NCBI RefSeq assembly: GCF_030651495.1
Contig: NZ_JAUSFI010000048.1
Coordinates: 1-34,647, forward strand
DNA: 34,647 bases
Source: Undibacterium sp.
GTDB lineage: Bacteria > Pseudomonadota > Gammaproteobacteria > Burkholderiales > Burkholderiaceae_D
Direction of reading: 5' to 3'
The notes under the pieces are model-generated. The model ran no database searches. It had not been told where the DNA came from and saw nothing but the letters and a program-made list of their open reading frames with translations. The translations under genes were made by a program, and so were the position numbers. Shown one piece after another: positions 22,856-31,588 of this stretch (positions are counted from its first letter, which is position 1; each line of letters begins with the position of its first letter).

Positions 22856-22884
22856 TTGACATACTGCTATCGCTCAGGGATACT
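22856..22884 (+). promoter_or_regulatory. Candidate sigma-70 promoter of the RND efflux operon
   Basis: TTGACA (22856-22861) and GATACT (22879-22884) are spaced by 17 bp, 70 bp upstream of the adaptor start codon. No regulator gene is adjacent, and no clear operator palindrome overlaps the boxes. Confidence 0.55.
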
Positions 22885-22954
22885 TTTTGTCTTGTTTGAA
22901 CTTTAATTAATTGATCCGTTCAAAGAGAAAATTCTAATTTTCGGAGACTTCACC

Positions 22955-24115
22955 ATGTTACGACCTAGTTTGATTGTCCTTATCCTGAGCCTGAGTTTGG
23001 CTGCCTGCAATAAAGCAGAGAAGGACGGCAAGAGTGCCGGGGCGGAGCAGAAAACTGGTGCAAGTGCTGAACGCCCTTTGCAGATCACTCCTGAAGATTT
23101 GGTGATCATACAAAGCAATGCACTGGCCTCTGGCCCGGTGATTACCGGTTCGATACAGCCAGAGCGCCGCGCCGATTTGCGTGCCGAAGTCTCGGCCATC
23201 GTCTTGCAGGTATTGAAGGATAACGGCGAGGCGGTGAAACGCGGTGATTTGCTGGTGCGTCTGGATGACACCTCGATCCGCGACATGATGACCTCGGCAG
23301 AAGAAGCGGCACGGGCTTCGGCCCAGTCTTTTGACCAAGCCGAAAGACAGCTGCAGCGCTTGAAAACCTTGCGCGCCTCCGGCATGACATCGACCCAGCA
23401 ACTGGAAGACGCAGAAATCCGGCGGAATAATGCGCAAAGCGATTTGGTCGCGGCCAAGGCGCGCACCGTGCAGGCGCGTCAGCAATTGCACCGGACCGAA
23501 GTGCGCGCGCCGTTTGATGGCATCGTCAGCGAGCGTAAAGTTTCCGCCGGTGATACCGCCCAGATCGGCAAAGAACTGGTCAAGGTGATTGACCCGGACA
23601 GCATGCGCCTGCAGGGCCTGGTGTCGGCAGACAAAATCAATAACGTCAAGTTGGGCCAGCCAGTCAGCTTTCATATCAACGGCTATGAGCAGGAATTTAT
23701 CGGCAAGGTGAAACGGGTCGATCCGGCGGCCAATCCGACGACCCGTCAGGTCGAAGTCTTGGTCGATTTCGTCGATAACAATCAGCCACGCGTCTCCGGC
23801 TTGTATGCCGAGGGACGTATTGAGGCTGGCAGCACCTCGGTGCTGATGATCAAGAATTCGGCACTGATCCGTGATGGCGACAAGGCGTATGCCTGGCGTG
23901 TCAAGGATGGACTGCTGAAAAAAGTCAGCCTGGTGATCGGCGAGCGCGACCCGCGTCGCGGCGATTATGTCGTGCGTAGCGGTGTGGCTGATGGCGACAA
24001 GATTATCCGTAACCCGCTCTCTACGCTGAAGGATGGTCAAAAAGTGAACTTGACGGCGGCAGTCCAGCCGCCTGCATTGTTGACCGCAGTAAGCGCATCG
24101 GCAGCGGGGGAATAA
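22955..24115 (+). CDS. RND efflux periplasmic adaptor lipoprotein
   Basis: A 386-residue membrane fusion protein. The leader ends in a lipobox LAAC (Cys18), so it should be anchored to the inner membrane by lipid. Typical segments follow: the beta-barrel and lipoyl half-motif (RADLRAEVSAIVLQVLKDNGEAVKRGDLLVRLD), an alpha-helical hairpin (about 110-165), the second lipoyl half (VRAPFDGIVSERKVSAGDTAQIG) and C-terminal beta domains. Adaptors of this type connect an RND pump to an outer-membrane channel. GGAG lies 8 nt before the ATG. The pump gene begins 3 bp after its stop codon, so the two form an operon. The substrate, drug or metabolite, cannot be assigned. Confidence 0.92.
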   Translation: MLRPSLIVLILSLSLAACNKAEKDGKSAGAEQKTGASAERPLQITPEDLVIIQSNALASGPVITGSIQPERRADLRAEVSAIVLQVLKDNGEAVKRGDLLVRLDDTSIRDMMTSAEEAARASAQSFDQAERQLQRLKTLRASGMTSTQQLEDAEIRRNNAQSDLVAAKARTVQARQQLHRTEVRAPFDGIVSERKVSAGDTAQIGKELVKVIDPDSMRLQGLVSADKINNVKLGQPVSFHINGYEQEFIGKVKRVDPAANPTTRQVEVLVDFVDNNQPRVSGLYAEGRIEAGSTSVLMIKNSALIRDGDKAYAWRVKDGLLKKVSLVIGERDPRRGDYVVRSGVADGDKIIRNPLSTLKDGQKVNLTAAVQPPALLTAVSASAAGE

Positions 24116-24118
24116 ATC

Positions 24119-27100
24119 ATGTTTCTCTCCGACTTCAGTATCAAGCGTCCGATAGTGACGATCGTTCTCATCATTTCGATGATGTGCCTGGGCATTCTGG
24201 CGTTAAAGAAATTACGCGTGAATCAGTTTCCCGATGTCGAGCCGCCGGTACTTGCGATTAATATCCCTTATCCGGGTGCCTCACCTGAAACGGTAGAGCG
24301 CGAGATCATCGGCAAAGTTGAAAAATCCTTGCAGAGTATTTCCGGCGTTGACCATATCTATGCCGATGCCAATGAAGGCGGCGCGAGCATCTGGATCGTG
24401 TTTAACTTCAGTAAGAACATGATCGAAGCCACAGATGAAGCGAGGAATGTGATCGCCGCGGTGCGCTATAAATTGCCGGTAGAAATGCGTGAACCAATTT
24501 TGCAGCGCATCGATCCGTCGGCGCAGCCGGTGATGAATCTGGCGCTATCGTCTACCAGCCAGACCCACGCGGAGATTTCGCGCTTTGCCGAGGATGAGCT
24601 GTCGGACCGCTTGCGGGCGATAGACGGTGTGGCCGGTGTCAGTGTCGGCGGCTCCTTGAAGCGTGAGTTAAGCGTCTTGCTGAAGGCGCAAAAGCTGCGC
24701 GAATACAATGTCTCGGTAACCGAAGTGGTGAATGCCCTGCGCCAGCAAAATACCACCGCACCGGTAGGGAAAATTCGCGGTAGTCTGGAAGAGCAAAGCA
24801 TCCGCCTGGTCGGTCGCATAGAGTCGCCGGCGGAGTTTGAGCAAATCGTCGTCAAGCGCCGTGGTGCCGAAGTGGTGCGTCTGGCGCAAGTGGCGCGCAT
24901 TGCCGATGGCTTTGCCGAACTGACAGGTTCGAATATGCGCAACGGCAAAACCAATGTCGGTATCTATATCACCCGCACCAGAGAAGCAAGTACGGTAGCG
25001 CTGGCAGTCAAGGTGCGCAAAGTGGTGGAGGAAGTCAATAAAACCTTAGCCGAGGGAACCAAGCTGGAGATTTCGCACGATGGCGGTAAAGATGCAGAAA
25101 ACAGCCTGAATAATGTGATTGAGGCTTTGATTATTGGTGCTGTGCTGACCATCATCGTGGTGTATGTGTTCCTCAACTCCTGGCGTTCTACCCTGATCAC
25201 TTCATTGAGCTTGCCCACTTCGGTGATCGCCGCTTTTATCGTGATCTGGCTGTGTGGCTTTACCCTTAATTTTATGTCCCTGCTGGCCTTGTCGCTGGCG
25301 ATCGGTGTCTTGATTGATGATGCGATTGTGGTGCGCGAAAACATTGTGCGCCACATGGAGATGGGATCGGATCGCCGCACCGCCGCCATCAACGGTACGC
25401 GTGAGATAGGCATGGCCGTGGCGGCAACGACGTTTTCGATTATTGCGGTGTTTATTCCGGTGGCGTTTATGCCTGGCGGTCCTGGGCAATGGTTTAAGCC
25501 GTTTGCCCTGACGGTGGCTTTTTCGGTATTGGTGAGTTTGCTGATTTCTTTTACTCTCGATCCGATGTTGTCGGCCTATTGGGGCGACCCGGTCGGTTAC
25601 CATCATGCAGAAAAACGAGGCTTGAGCTTATGGCTGTCGAAATTTAATCTATGGTTTGATCATCAGTCGGCACGCTACAGCAAGATCATCGCCTGGGCCT
25701 TGCACCATCGAATCTGGATGGCGCTGATTGCCGTACTGACCTTTGCCGGTGCCATTTTATTGCAAGTGTTTTATGGCGCATCGAGTTTTTTACCGGTAGT
25801 CGATAGCGGTATCGTGATGATTGATGTGCGCACGCCTTCCAGCTCCAGTCTGGAATATTCCCGTCTTAAAGTGGAGACCGCCGCTGCGCTGGCGCGTACC
25901 TTACCCGAGACCCAGTCGACTGACAGCAATGCCAATACCGGTGGCGGACGCCTGTATGTGAATATCGGCAAGAGCAACCAGCGTAAGCGGACTGCGGCAG
26001 AAATTGCCGGCAATCTGCGTGAGCTGGTGAGTAGCGTGGTCGGTGCTGAATATGTGGTGCTGGATGATCTCAATAGCGGCTCCAAACCGGTGCAGATTCG
26101 CTTCTCTGGCCCCGATTCACGTAAGCTGATGGAGATCACGAATGCATACATGGAAAAACTCAAGAAGGTCGACGGCGCGGTTGACGTCGGCTTGTCCGAG
26201 CAAGACCCTAAAGATGAATTGCAGATTGAGTTGAATCGCGGGTTGGCGAACTCGCTGGGGATTTCCGTGAACGATGCGGCGCAGGCATTGCGGGTGGCGT
26301 TTGCCGGTGTCGAGGTGGGTGACTGGGTTGACCCTACCGGCGAAGCGCGGGATGTGGCGGTGCGGCTTGACCCTGCCGATCGCGTGAATGCCGAAAACAT
26401 AGAGCGCTTGCCGATTGCCGTGAATGGCGGTGACCAGATGGTGCCGCTTGACCAGATCGCCCGTATTACGATGAGCAAAGGGCCATCGCAGATCAAGCAT
26501 GCCGACGGCAAACGCATGATCGCGGTGTCGGCCAATGCGCAAGGTCGCTCTGCCGGCGAAGTGACGGCAGATGCGGTGGCGCTGGCGAAGTCGATTGATT
26601 TTCCGCGCGGCTATGGGATAGAGTTGGGCGGCGCATCGCGCGACCAGGAAGAAGTCTTTGGCGCCATGATAACGGCCCTGATCATGGGCATCGGCTTGAT
26701 GTACCTGATACTGGTGATGCAGTTCGGCTCCTTTTCGGCCCCGTTGCCCGTGATGCTGTCCTTGCCATTGAGCCTGATCGGCGTGGTGCTGGCATTGAAA
26801 CTGACCGGCGGCACATTAAATCTGATGAGCCTGATCGGCGTGATTATGCTGATGGGGCTGGTGGCGAAGAATGCGATTTTGCTGCTCGATTGTGCGCGCA
26901 AACGTGAAGCCGAAGGTTACGACCGTGAAGAGGCGCTGATGTATGCTGGCCGCATGCGTTTGCGGCCGATCCTGATGACCACTTTTGCCTTGATTGCCGG
27001 TATGTTGCCGGTGGCGATAGGTCTGGGCGAGGGTAGCGAATTCTATCGCCCGATGGCGGTGGCGATTATCGGCGGCACGATTACCTCGACGTTTTTAACG

Positions 27101-27286
27101 CTGCTGGTGGTGCCGACGTTTTACGACAGCATAGAGATTGCGGTGGAACGGATGATCGCTAAATTCAAGCGCCGCGCCTTGCGTTGGAATGTGCTACTGG
27201 CGTTTGCCATGACCTTCATTGAAGCGCTGCTGACGCTGACTTTTATCCGGCTGATTTACCGCTTGCCTAAAAAAATGATGAAGTAG
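24119..27286 (+). CDS. RND efflux pump inner-membrane subunit (HAE1 family)
   Basis: A 1055-residue proton-driven exporter. The N terminus (FSIKRPIVTIVLIISMMCLGILALKKLRVNQFPDVEPP, 6-43) and the duplicated 6-helix plus periplasmic-loop layout match AcrB/MexB-type pumps. Proton-relay residues are present: Asp400-Asp401 in LAIGVLIDDAIVVRENI and the Lys of LMGLVAKNAILLLD in the second half. After the usual last helix (GGTITSTFLTLLVVPTFYDS) there is an additional tail (about 1020-1055, WNVLLAFAMTFIEALLTLTF and onwards) with another hydrophobic helix, which AcrB lacks. No outer-membrane factor follows, so a TolC-like protein encoded elsewhere must be used. A bidirectional terminator follows at 27328. 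Confidence 0.93.
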   Translation: MFLSDFSIKRPIVTIVLIISMMCLGILALKKLRVNQFPDVEPPVLAINIPYPGASPETVEREIIGKVEKSLQSISGVDHIYADANEGGASIWIVFNFSKNMIEATDEARNVIAAVRYKLPVEMREPILQRIDPSAQPVMNLALSSTSQTHAEISRFAEDELSDRLRAIDGVAGVSVGGSLKRELSVLLKAQKLREYNVSVTEVVNALRQQNTTAPVGKIRGSLEEQSIRLVGRIESPAEFEQIVVKRRGAEVVRLAQVARIADGFAELTGSNMRNGKTNVGIYITRTREASTVALAVKVRKVVEEVNKTLAEGTKLEISHDGGKDAENSLNNVIEALIIGAVLTIIVVYVFLNSWRSTLITSLSLPTSVIAAFIVIWLCGFTLNFMSLLALSLAIGVLIDDAIVVRENIVRHMEMGSDRRTAAINGTREIGMAVAATTFSIIAVFIPVAFMPGGPGQWFKPFALTVAFSVLVSLLISFTLDPMLSAYWGDPVGYHHAEKRGLSLWLSKFNLWFDHQSARYSKIIAWALHHRIWMALIAVLTFAGAILLQVFYGASSFLPVVDSGIVMIDVRTPSSSSLEYSRLKVETAAALARTLPETQSTDSNANTGGGRLYVNIGKSNQRKRTAAEIAGNLRELVSSVVGAEYVVLDDLNSGSKPVQIRFSGPDSRKLMEITNAYMEKLKKVDGAVDVGLSEQDPKDELQIELNRGLANSLGISVNDAAQALRVAFAGVEVGDWVDPTGEARDVAVRLDPADRVNAENIERLPIAVNGGDQMVPLDQIARITMSKGPSQIKHADGKRMIAVSANAQGRSAGEVTADAVALAKSIDFPRGYGIELGGASRDQEEVFGAMITALIMGIGLMYLILVMQFGSFSAPLPVMLSLPLSLIGVVLALKLTGGTLNLMSLIGVIMLMGLVAKNAILLLDCARKREAEGYDREEALMYAGRMRLRPILMTTFALIAGMLPVAIGLGEGSEFYRPMAVAIIGGTITSTFLTLLVVPTFYDSIEIAVERMIAKFKRRALRWNVLLAFAMTFIEALLTLTFIRLIYRLPKKMMK

Positions 27287-27327
27287 AGCGCGGCGCGTCA
27301 ATAGACGGGAACGATTTTTAGATGTGG

Positions 27328-27366
27328 AAAGGGGCAGATGTCGTACATGTCATCTGCCCCTTTTTT
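27328..27366. terminator. Bidirectional terminator after the efflux operon
   Basis: A 13-bp inverted repeat, AAAGGGGCAGATG (27328-27340) and CATCTGCCCCTTT (27351-27363), with a 10-nt loop and continued T-run to 27366. It separates the RND operon from the convergent, truncated phosphatase gene. Confidence 0.9.
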
Positions 27367-27385
27367 ATTTGCTGTCAATTCACAT

Positions 27386-28060
27386 TTAGCGCAAGGTCTC
27401 GGTCTCGGGCAGTGCCCCGGTTTCTAATTGAGTGCGGGTAAATACATTGGCGACGCCCGGATAATTGAATAAGTAACGTGTCGCTGCCTTCTCTACTTCC
27501 TCACGTTTCAAGCCTTTTTGCTCTAGCTGTTTATAGTCCAGCAAGATGTTCGGAGCGGACCATTGGCGGGCGAGTTTTTCTATGCCAAATTTTTCTGTCA
27601 GATGCTGGTTTAGCGCGCTCATCAGCTTGTCGCTATCTAAGCGGTGCGAGTCTAGTTTATTGGCTTGCGAGAATTCCGGCACATTTGGAAAACCATGATC
27701 GGCAGTCAGTACCACCAAAGTATTGGCTAGACCAACCCGCTGATCAATGTAATTAAGAAATCCCGCCAGCATGCGATCCAGGCGTTGCAGATGGTCATGC
27801 GACATGCGGCTTTCTGGCCCAAAACTGTGATTGACATAATCGTGGCTCGACAGGCTGACGCCGAGTACGTCGGTGACGCCGGCAAGATTGTGCCTGAGCT
27901 TTTCTCCCTCTAGCGCAGCACGGGCAAAATCGAGCGTCATCTGATCCAGATATGGCCCGGTGTAGAGCTTGCCGTAATAGTCGCCATCAGGTTTGCCGGA
28001 TGGACTGGCGTACACAAAGGGAAAGCGGTTACTGCCTATATCCAAGTGGTAACTGCAGAA
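27386..28060 (-). pseudogene. Alkaline phosphatase superfamily gene fragment, truncated at both ends
   Basis: About 220 codons remain of a PafA-like or nucleotide-pyrophosphatase-like phosphatase, normally about 550 residues. Present are DQMTLDFARAALEGEKL, the metal-binding SLSSHDYVNHSFGPES, HDHLQRLDRMLAGF and TADHGF, which carry several zinc ligands. Missing are the signal peptide, the N-terminal half with the catalytic Thr/Ser, and the C-terminal HGSP metal-binding segment: the frame stops after TGALPETETLR at 27386, where homologues continue. Upstream the frame is closed by TGA at 28063-28061, and only a TTG at 28045 could start it. No signal peptide is present, so it is unlikely to be functional. 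Confidence 0.75.
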
Positions 28061-28105
28061 TCATTTTCTTTCGTTATTGTTTGTCATTTTTACTATTAAA
28101 AGCTA

Positions 28106-28134
28106 TTGAAGATATACGCAATTTTTACTATAAG
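28106..28134 (+). promoter_or_regulatory. Candidate sigma-70 promoter of the diguanylate cyclase gene
   Basis: TTGAAG (28106-28111) and TATAAG (28129-28134) have the ideal 17-bp spacing in an AT-rich stretch, 80 bp upstream of the start at 28215. Confidence 0.5.
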
Positions 28135-28214
28135 GTAAAATAAAATCGCAGGTAGCGGCTGGCAAATAGTATTGCAGCCGTTAATGCACAAGTGTTTTGA
28201 AAAATGAGGTTTTA

Positions 28215-29462
28215 ATGCCCCCAGACTCTTTCTATCACTCGCTGTTTGACATCATGCCGGTTGCCGTCGCCATCATCATTGATGGAAAATTTGTTTACGC
28301 GAATGCCACCGCGATGAGCTTGCTGGAGGCTAACTCCAGCGAACAAGTTATCGGTCAGGCGGTCGCTGAATTTGTTCATCCGCTGGATCATACCCGTTCG
28401 CATAATCGCCTGAGTAAGACCGGTTTTGAATGGTCCAACGCACCATCGCAGTTTCGACTGCGTGCTGTTTCCGGTAGCCTGAAAATGATCTTGGCTTCCA
28501 GTGTGCCGATGAGCTATGAGGGTAGGGATGCGATATTACTGACAGGCATGAATATGACTGAGCAGGCCGAGATGGCAGAGCAATTACGTGTCAGCGAACA
28601 AAATTTCCGCAGCTTGTTTGAAAACATGCAGGATGTCTATTATCGGACCGATGCCAAAGGGATAGTGCAGATGGTTGGTCCCGGGGTACGTAGCGTACTC
28701 GGCTTTGAGCCACAAGAAATTGAAGGTAAAACCGCGGAGTCGTATTATCCGCAGACGTCAGATCGTGATTTGATGAAAAAGGCCATTATGAAAAATGGCA
28801 AAGTGGCTGATTTTCCAGGGCAAATGGTACGCAAGGATGGCCGCATTATCGACATCTCTATCAGTAGCCGTGCTCTGTATGATGATAGTGGTGCATTCGC
28901 TGGCATAGAGGGTATCTATCGCGATGTCACCCAGCGCAAGATGATGGAGCGTGAATTGCAACGTCTGGCGACCACCGATCCCTTGACCAATATCGCTAAC
29001 CGACGTGCGTTTCTTGAGCAAGCCGACCTGATTTTTAAAAGTAGCCAACGTTATCTTTCCAGTATGAACATGTTGATGCTGGATCTGGATTTTTTCAAAG
29101 CGATCAATGATAAGTATGGCCACCTTGGTGGCGACAAAGTGCTGACGCGTTTCGCGCAGACGGTCGCCTTGGAGTTGCGTGATTCTGATTTGTTCGGTCG
29201 TATCGGTGGGGAAGAATTTTGTATTTTGTTACAACAGTCTAATCAGCAAGAGGCGATGAACGTGGCCGAACGTATTCGTGAGCGGGTACACAGTCTTTTT
29301 TTAAAGAATACAGAAGGTGAGTCATTTACCTTGACGGTGAGTATCGGCATGACGACCAATCTGGCGAGTGACGAGCGATTGGGACGCTTGTTTGAACGTG
29401 CCGATAAAGCCTTGTATGAGGCTAAAAATTCGGGCCGCAACCGGGTTGTCTGGCGTGTTTGA
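28215..29462 (+). CDS. PAS-PAS-GGDEF diguanylate cyclase
   Basis: A 415-residue cytoplasmic enzyme that would make cyclic di-GMP from two GTP. The ATG at 28215 is preferred to TTG at 28197 because GAGG (28206-28209) lies 5 nt upstream. Two PAS domains occupy about 1-115 and 124-245, the second ending in the IEGIYRDVTQRK C-cap. The catalytic domain begins DPLTNIANRRAF (255-266), has the metal ligands in MLDLDFFKAIND (Asp290), and an intact GGEEF (331-335). An RxxD product-inhibition site (Arg322, Asp325) sits at the canonical five-residue distance, so feedback control is expected. No membrane helices are visible, so the signal is intracellular. The gene seems to be alone. Confidence 0.92.
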   Translation: MPPDSFYHSLFDIMPVAVAIIIDGKFVYANATAMSLLEANSSEQVIGQAVAEFVHPLDHTRSHNRLSKTGFEWSNAPSQFRLRAVSGSLKMILASSVPMSYEGRDAILLTGMNMTEQAEMAEQLRVSEQNFRSLFENMQDVYYRTDAKGIVQMVGPGVRSVLGFEPQEIEGKTAESYYPQTSDRDLMKKAIMKNGKVADFPGQMVRKDGRIIDISISSRALYDDSGAFAGIEGIYRDVTQRKMMERELQRLATTDPLTNIANRRAFLEQADLIFKSSQRYLSSMNMLMLDLDFFKAINDKYGHLGGDKVLTRFAQTVALELRDSDLFGRIGGEEFCILLQQSNQQEAMNVAERIRERVHSLFLKNTEGESFTLTVSIGMTTNLASDERLGRLFERADKALYEAKNSGRNRVVWRV

Positions 29463-29527
29463 ATGGTAGAAAAGTAGCGGGGGAAAGTGCGCCCCGCTCA
29501 ATTTCAATTTTTTCGGCAAGAAATATT

Positions 29528-30370
29528 TTATTTTTTTACGCCCAACTCGATCAGGCGCTCATTTAGATAACTACCGGCGGTATGGCGTTCCGATAGCACC
29601 AGATCTGGTCTTGGATGCAAGAATAACGGTAGGGAAATGCGCGATTTTTTTGCATCCTCGCCAACCGGATTTAATACCCGGTGGATGGTCGAGGGGTAAT
29701 AAGCTTGCGAGGCTTCATCGAGCATGTCTCCAATATTCACGATCAGCATGCCGAAGTCGCATGGCACATCATGCCATTGCTGATCCTTGCCCAATACCTG
29801 CAAGCCAGCCTGGGTGGCGGCGGGTAGTAACGTCAATAAGTTGATATCGCCATGGGCTGCGGCACGCACGGCATCTGGCTCTTCATCACCGCGCAAGGGC
29901 GGATAATGCAATACCCGCAACAGGGTCAGATCGCTGTCCGTGATCATGTCTGACAGCGGCATCGAATACTTGGCCCTGATATCCGGCGGGGTATGGTTTT
30001 CTACCCACTGCAATAACTCTGCCGCCAGCTTGGCGCCTTCGGCATAGTAGCGCAGTGCGGCACTTGACACTTCTGCCGGGTAACGGCCAGTCGGGTAAAT
30101 GTGATAAAACTCTTTCAGGTCGCGCTTGCTATAACCCTTGGCGGTCTCTGAAATTTTCGGCGAAAAATAACCATCCATGTTTACCTGGTCGAAGTGATAC
30201 TGATTCTTCGCGTCGGTCTGGTAAAACTCGTACCATTCTTTGTAGATGGTTTCCAGCAGCGGCTGTGACAGGGGGTGATTGGTCAGTACGCCAAAGCCGG
30301 TGTTGTGCAGGCTTTCGGTGAACTTTTGCGCCGCATCGGGGCTGCGATAATCTACCGGTTGGATAAACAT
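29528..30370 (-). CDS. Isopenicillin N synthase family 2-oxoglutarate/Fe(II) oxygenase
   Basis: A 280-residue cytoplasmic oxygenase. The iron ligands are His173-x-Asp175 in AAHGDINLLTLL and His230 in STIHRVLN, and the Arg244-x-Ser246 pair in RISLPLF binds the cosubstrate carboxylate. GFGVLTNHPL near residue 25 is the typical N-terminal DIOX_N motif. The ATG at 30370 is chosen because GGAG is 5 nt upstream; ATG at 30385 is weaker. It is the last gene of a nucleoside-uptake and hydrolase cluster. Fungal thymine 7-hydroxylase belongs to the same superfamily, so a role in oxidising a free base or nucleoside is attractive but inferred only from position. No antibiotic biosynthesis genes are nearby. 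Confidence 0.85.
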   Translation of the reverse strand: MFIQPVDYRSPDAAQKFTESLHNTGFGVLTNHPLSQPLLETIYKEWYEFYQTDAKNQYHFDQVNMDGYFSPKISETAKGYSKRDLKEFYHIYPTGRYPAEVSSAALRYYAEGAKLAAELLQWVENHTPPDIRAKYSMPLSDMITDSDLTLLRVLHYPPLRGDEEPDAVRAAAHGDINLLTLLPAATQAGLQVLGKDQQWHDVPCDFGMLIVNIGDMLDEASQAYYPSTIHRVLNPVGEDAKKSRISLPLFLHPRPDLVLSERHTAGSYLNERLIELGVKK

Positions 30371-30396
30371 GTCGGCTCCAGTCATTGTTAATATAG

Positions 30397-30442
30397 CTGG
30401 ATTAAATGTTGATTTAATCCAGCCCAGCCCGGCTAGTGCCGG
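30397..30442 (-). promoter_or_regulatory. Two tandem hairpins between hydrolase and oxygenase genes
   Basis: An 11-bp perfect inverted repeat with a 4-nt loop (CTGGATTAAAT at 30397-30407, ATTTAATCCAG at 30412-30422) lies next to a 5-bp GC stem (CCGGC/GCCGG, 30429-30442). Neither is followed by a T-run. They may tune oxygenase expression within the operon or act as an operator. Confidence 0.5.
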
Positions 30443-30446
30443 ATAT

Positions 30447-31451
30447 TTATTTAATCAGGGCGGGTAACAGCCAGTCGCTTGCGAGTGTCACGTCGATCAG
30501 CTTTTCACACGCGGCCGCATCGACTTCCATGCAGACGCGGGTTTCCGGCTTGTCTGCTTCCCAGCCCGCTTGCGGATAAGGGATCGCGAGTTTTGCCATC
30601 ATGGTCTGGCCATTGGCAATCCCTTCGGTCGCTACCCGTACCCGACCGTTTTTGGTCTTGAACAATTCCGGCGCGACCAGCCAGACGAACGCCAGCACGT
30701 CATGACCGTAACAGCCGTGTCCCATATCCGGCCTTATCGAGCTATAGAAGTCGCTATAGAACATGACCGCATGATGCAGGGTATCCATGGCGATATGCTG
30801 GTGCCGCTTGGCCAGCCGCTCAAAGAATTTGGATAGCAAGACCACCCGGTGCGTCACGTCCAATCCGACCATGGTCAGGTCCCATCCGGCGGTAAATACC
30901 AGATCGGCTGCATGGGGGTCGTTCCAGACGTTCGCTTCTGCGACCGGCGATACATTGCCAGGCTCATCGATCGCGCCTGCCATCAGTACGACTTGTTTTA
31001 ACAGCTTCGGTAATTGCGGTTCCAGCTTCAGCGCCAGTCCCAGATTGCCCAGCGGGCCAACTGCTACCAGGGTGATTTCGCCAGGGTATTGACGTGCCAT
31101 CTTGACGATAAATTCTGCGGCACTTTCTTGCTCGGCCTGGCCACCTACTTCAATACGGCTCTTCAAGTTGCCGAGACCATCTCCCCCATGAATAAAATCA
31201 GGCGGCATGCCCGGCGCTTTGGATAATGGCACGGGCACTCCTTGCGCTACCGGAATGCTACGGCCGGCGATGCGGGTTAAATACAGTGCATTGGTGGTGG
31301 CTTGCTGCACCGTTACATTGCCAAAGGTCGTGGTAATGCCAATCACATCGATAGCGGGATGCGCCAAGGCGAAGTACAGCGCCATCGCGTCATCGACGCC
31401 TGGGTCAGTATCAAAAATTACCTTGTGTTGTGCGTTTGAAGTTTGCATCAT
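30447..31451 (-). CDS. Nucleoside hydrolase (IUNH family)
   Basis: A 334-residue enzyme that would split ribonucleosides into base and ribose. The calcium- and substrate-binding motif KVIFDTDPGVDDAMAL (about 10-25) is intact. Other family features are GNVTVQQATTNAL, HGGDGLGNL, the EITLVAVGPLGNLGLAL segment, the AEANVWNDPHAADLVFTAGW segment and a C-terminal HDVLAF with a late metal ligand Asp. Three adjacent ATG codons (31454, 31451, 31448) follow AGGAG; 31451 has the best spacing (6 nt). It lies 137 bp downstream of two nucleoside-type ABC permeases on the same strand, which supports nucleoside import followed by hydrolysis. Whether it prefers inosine/uridine or purine nucleosides is not clear from sequence. 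Confidence 0.92.
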   Translation of the reverse strand: MMQTSNAQHKVIFDTDPGVDDAMALYFALAHPAIDVIGITTTFGNVTVQQATTNALYLTRIAGRSIPVAQGVPVPLSKAPGMPPDFIHGGDGLGNLKSRIEVGGQAEQESAAEFIVKMARQYPGEITLVAVGPLGNLGLALKLEPQLPKLLKQVVLMAGAIDEPGNVSPVAEANVWNDPHAADLVFTAGWDLTMVGLDVTHRVVLLSKFFERLAKRHQHIAMDTLHHAVMFYSDFYSSIRPDMGHGCYGHDVLAFVWLVAPELFKTKNGRVRVATEGIANGQTMMAKLAIPYPQAGWEADKPETRVCMEVDAAACEKLIDVTLASDWLLPALIK

Positions 31452-31588
31452 CATTTTCTCCTGGACTGCGAAGCTTAGCCATATCAAGAACCTAAGCTTC
31501 ACTGTATGTTGCTATGGACCCGGTTCAAGGAGGCCGTATTTGTTTATTGGTTTACTGGTGGCGTATTTGTGCCGTATTTGGGTCGTAG

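Noticed and set aside
22958..24040. 360-codon minus-strand open frame
   Set aside because: It is a shadow of the RND adaptor gene, whose lipobox and lipoyl motifs are clear on the other strand.
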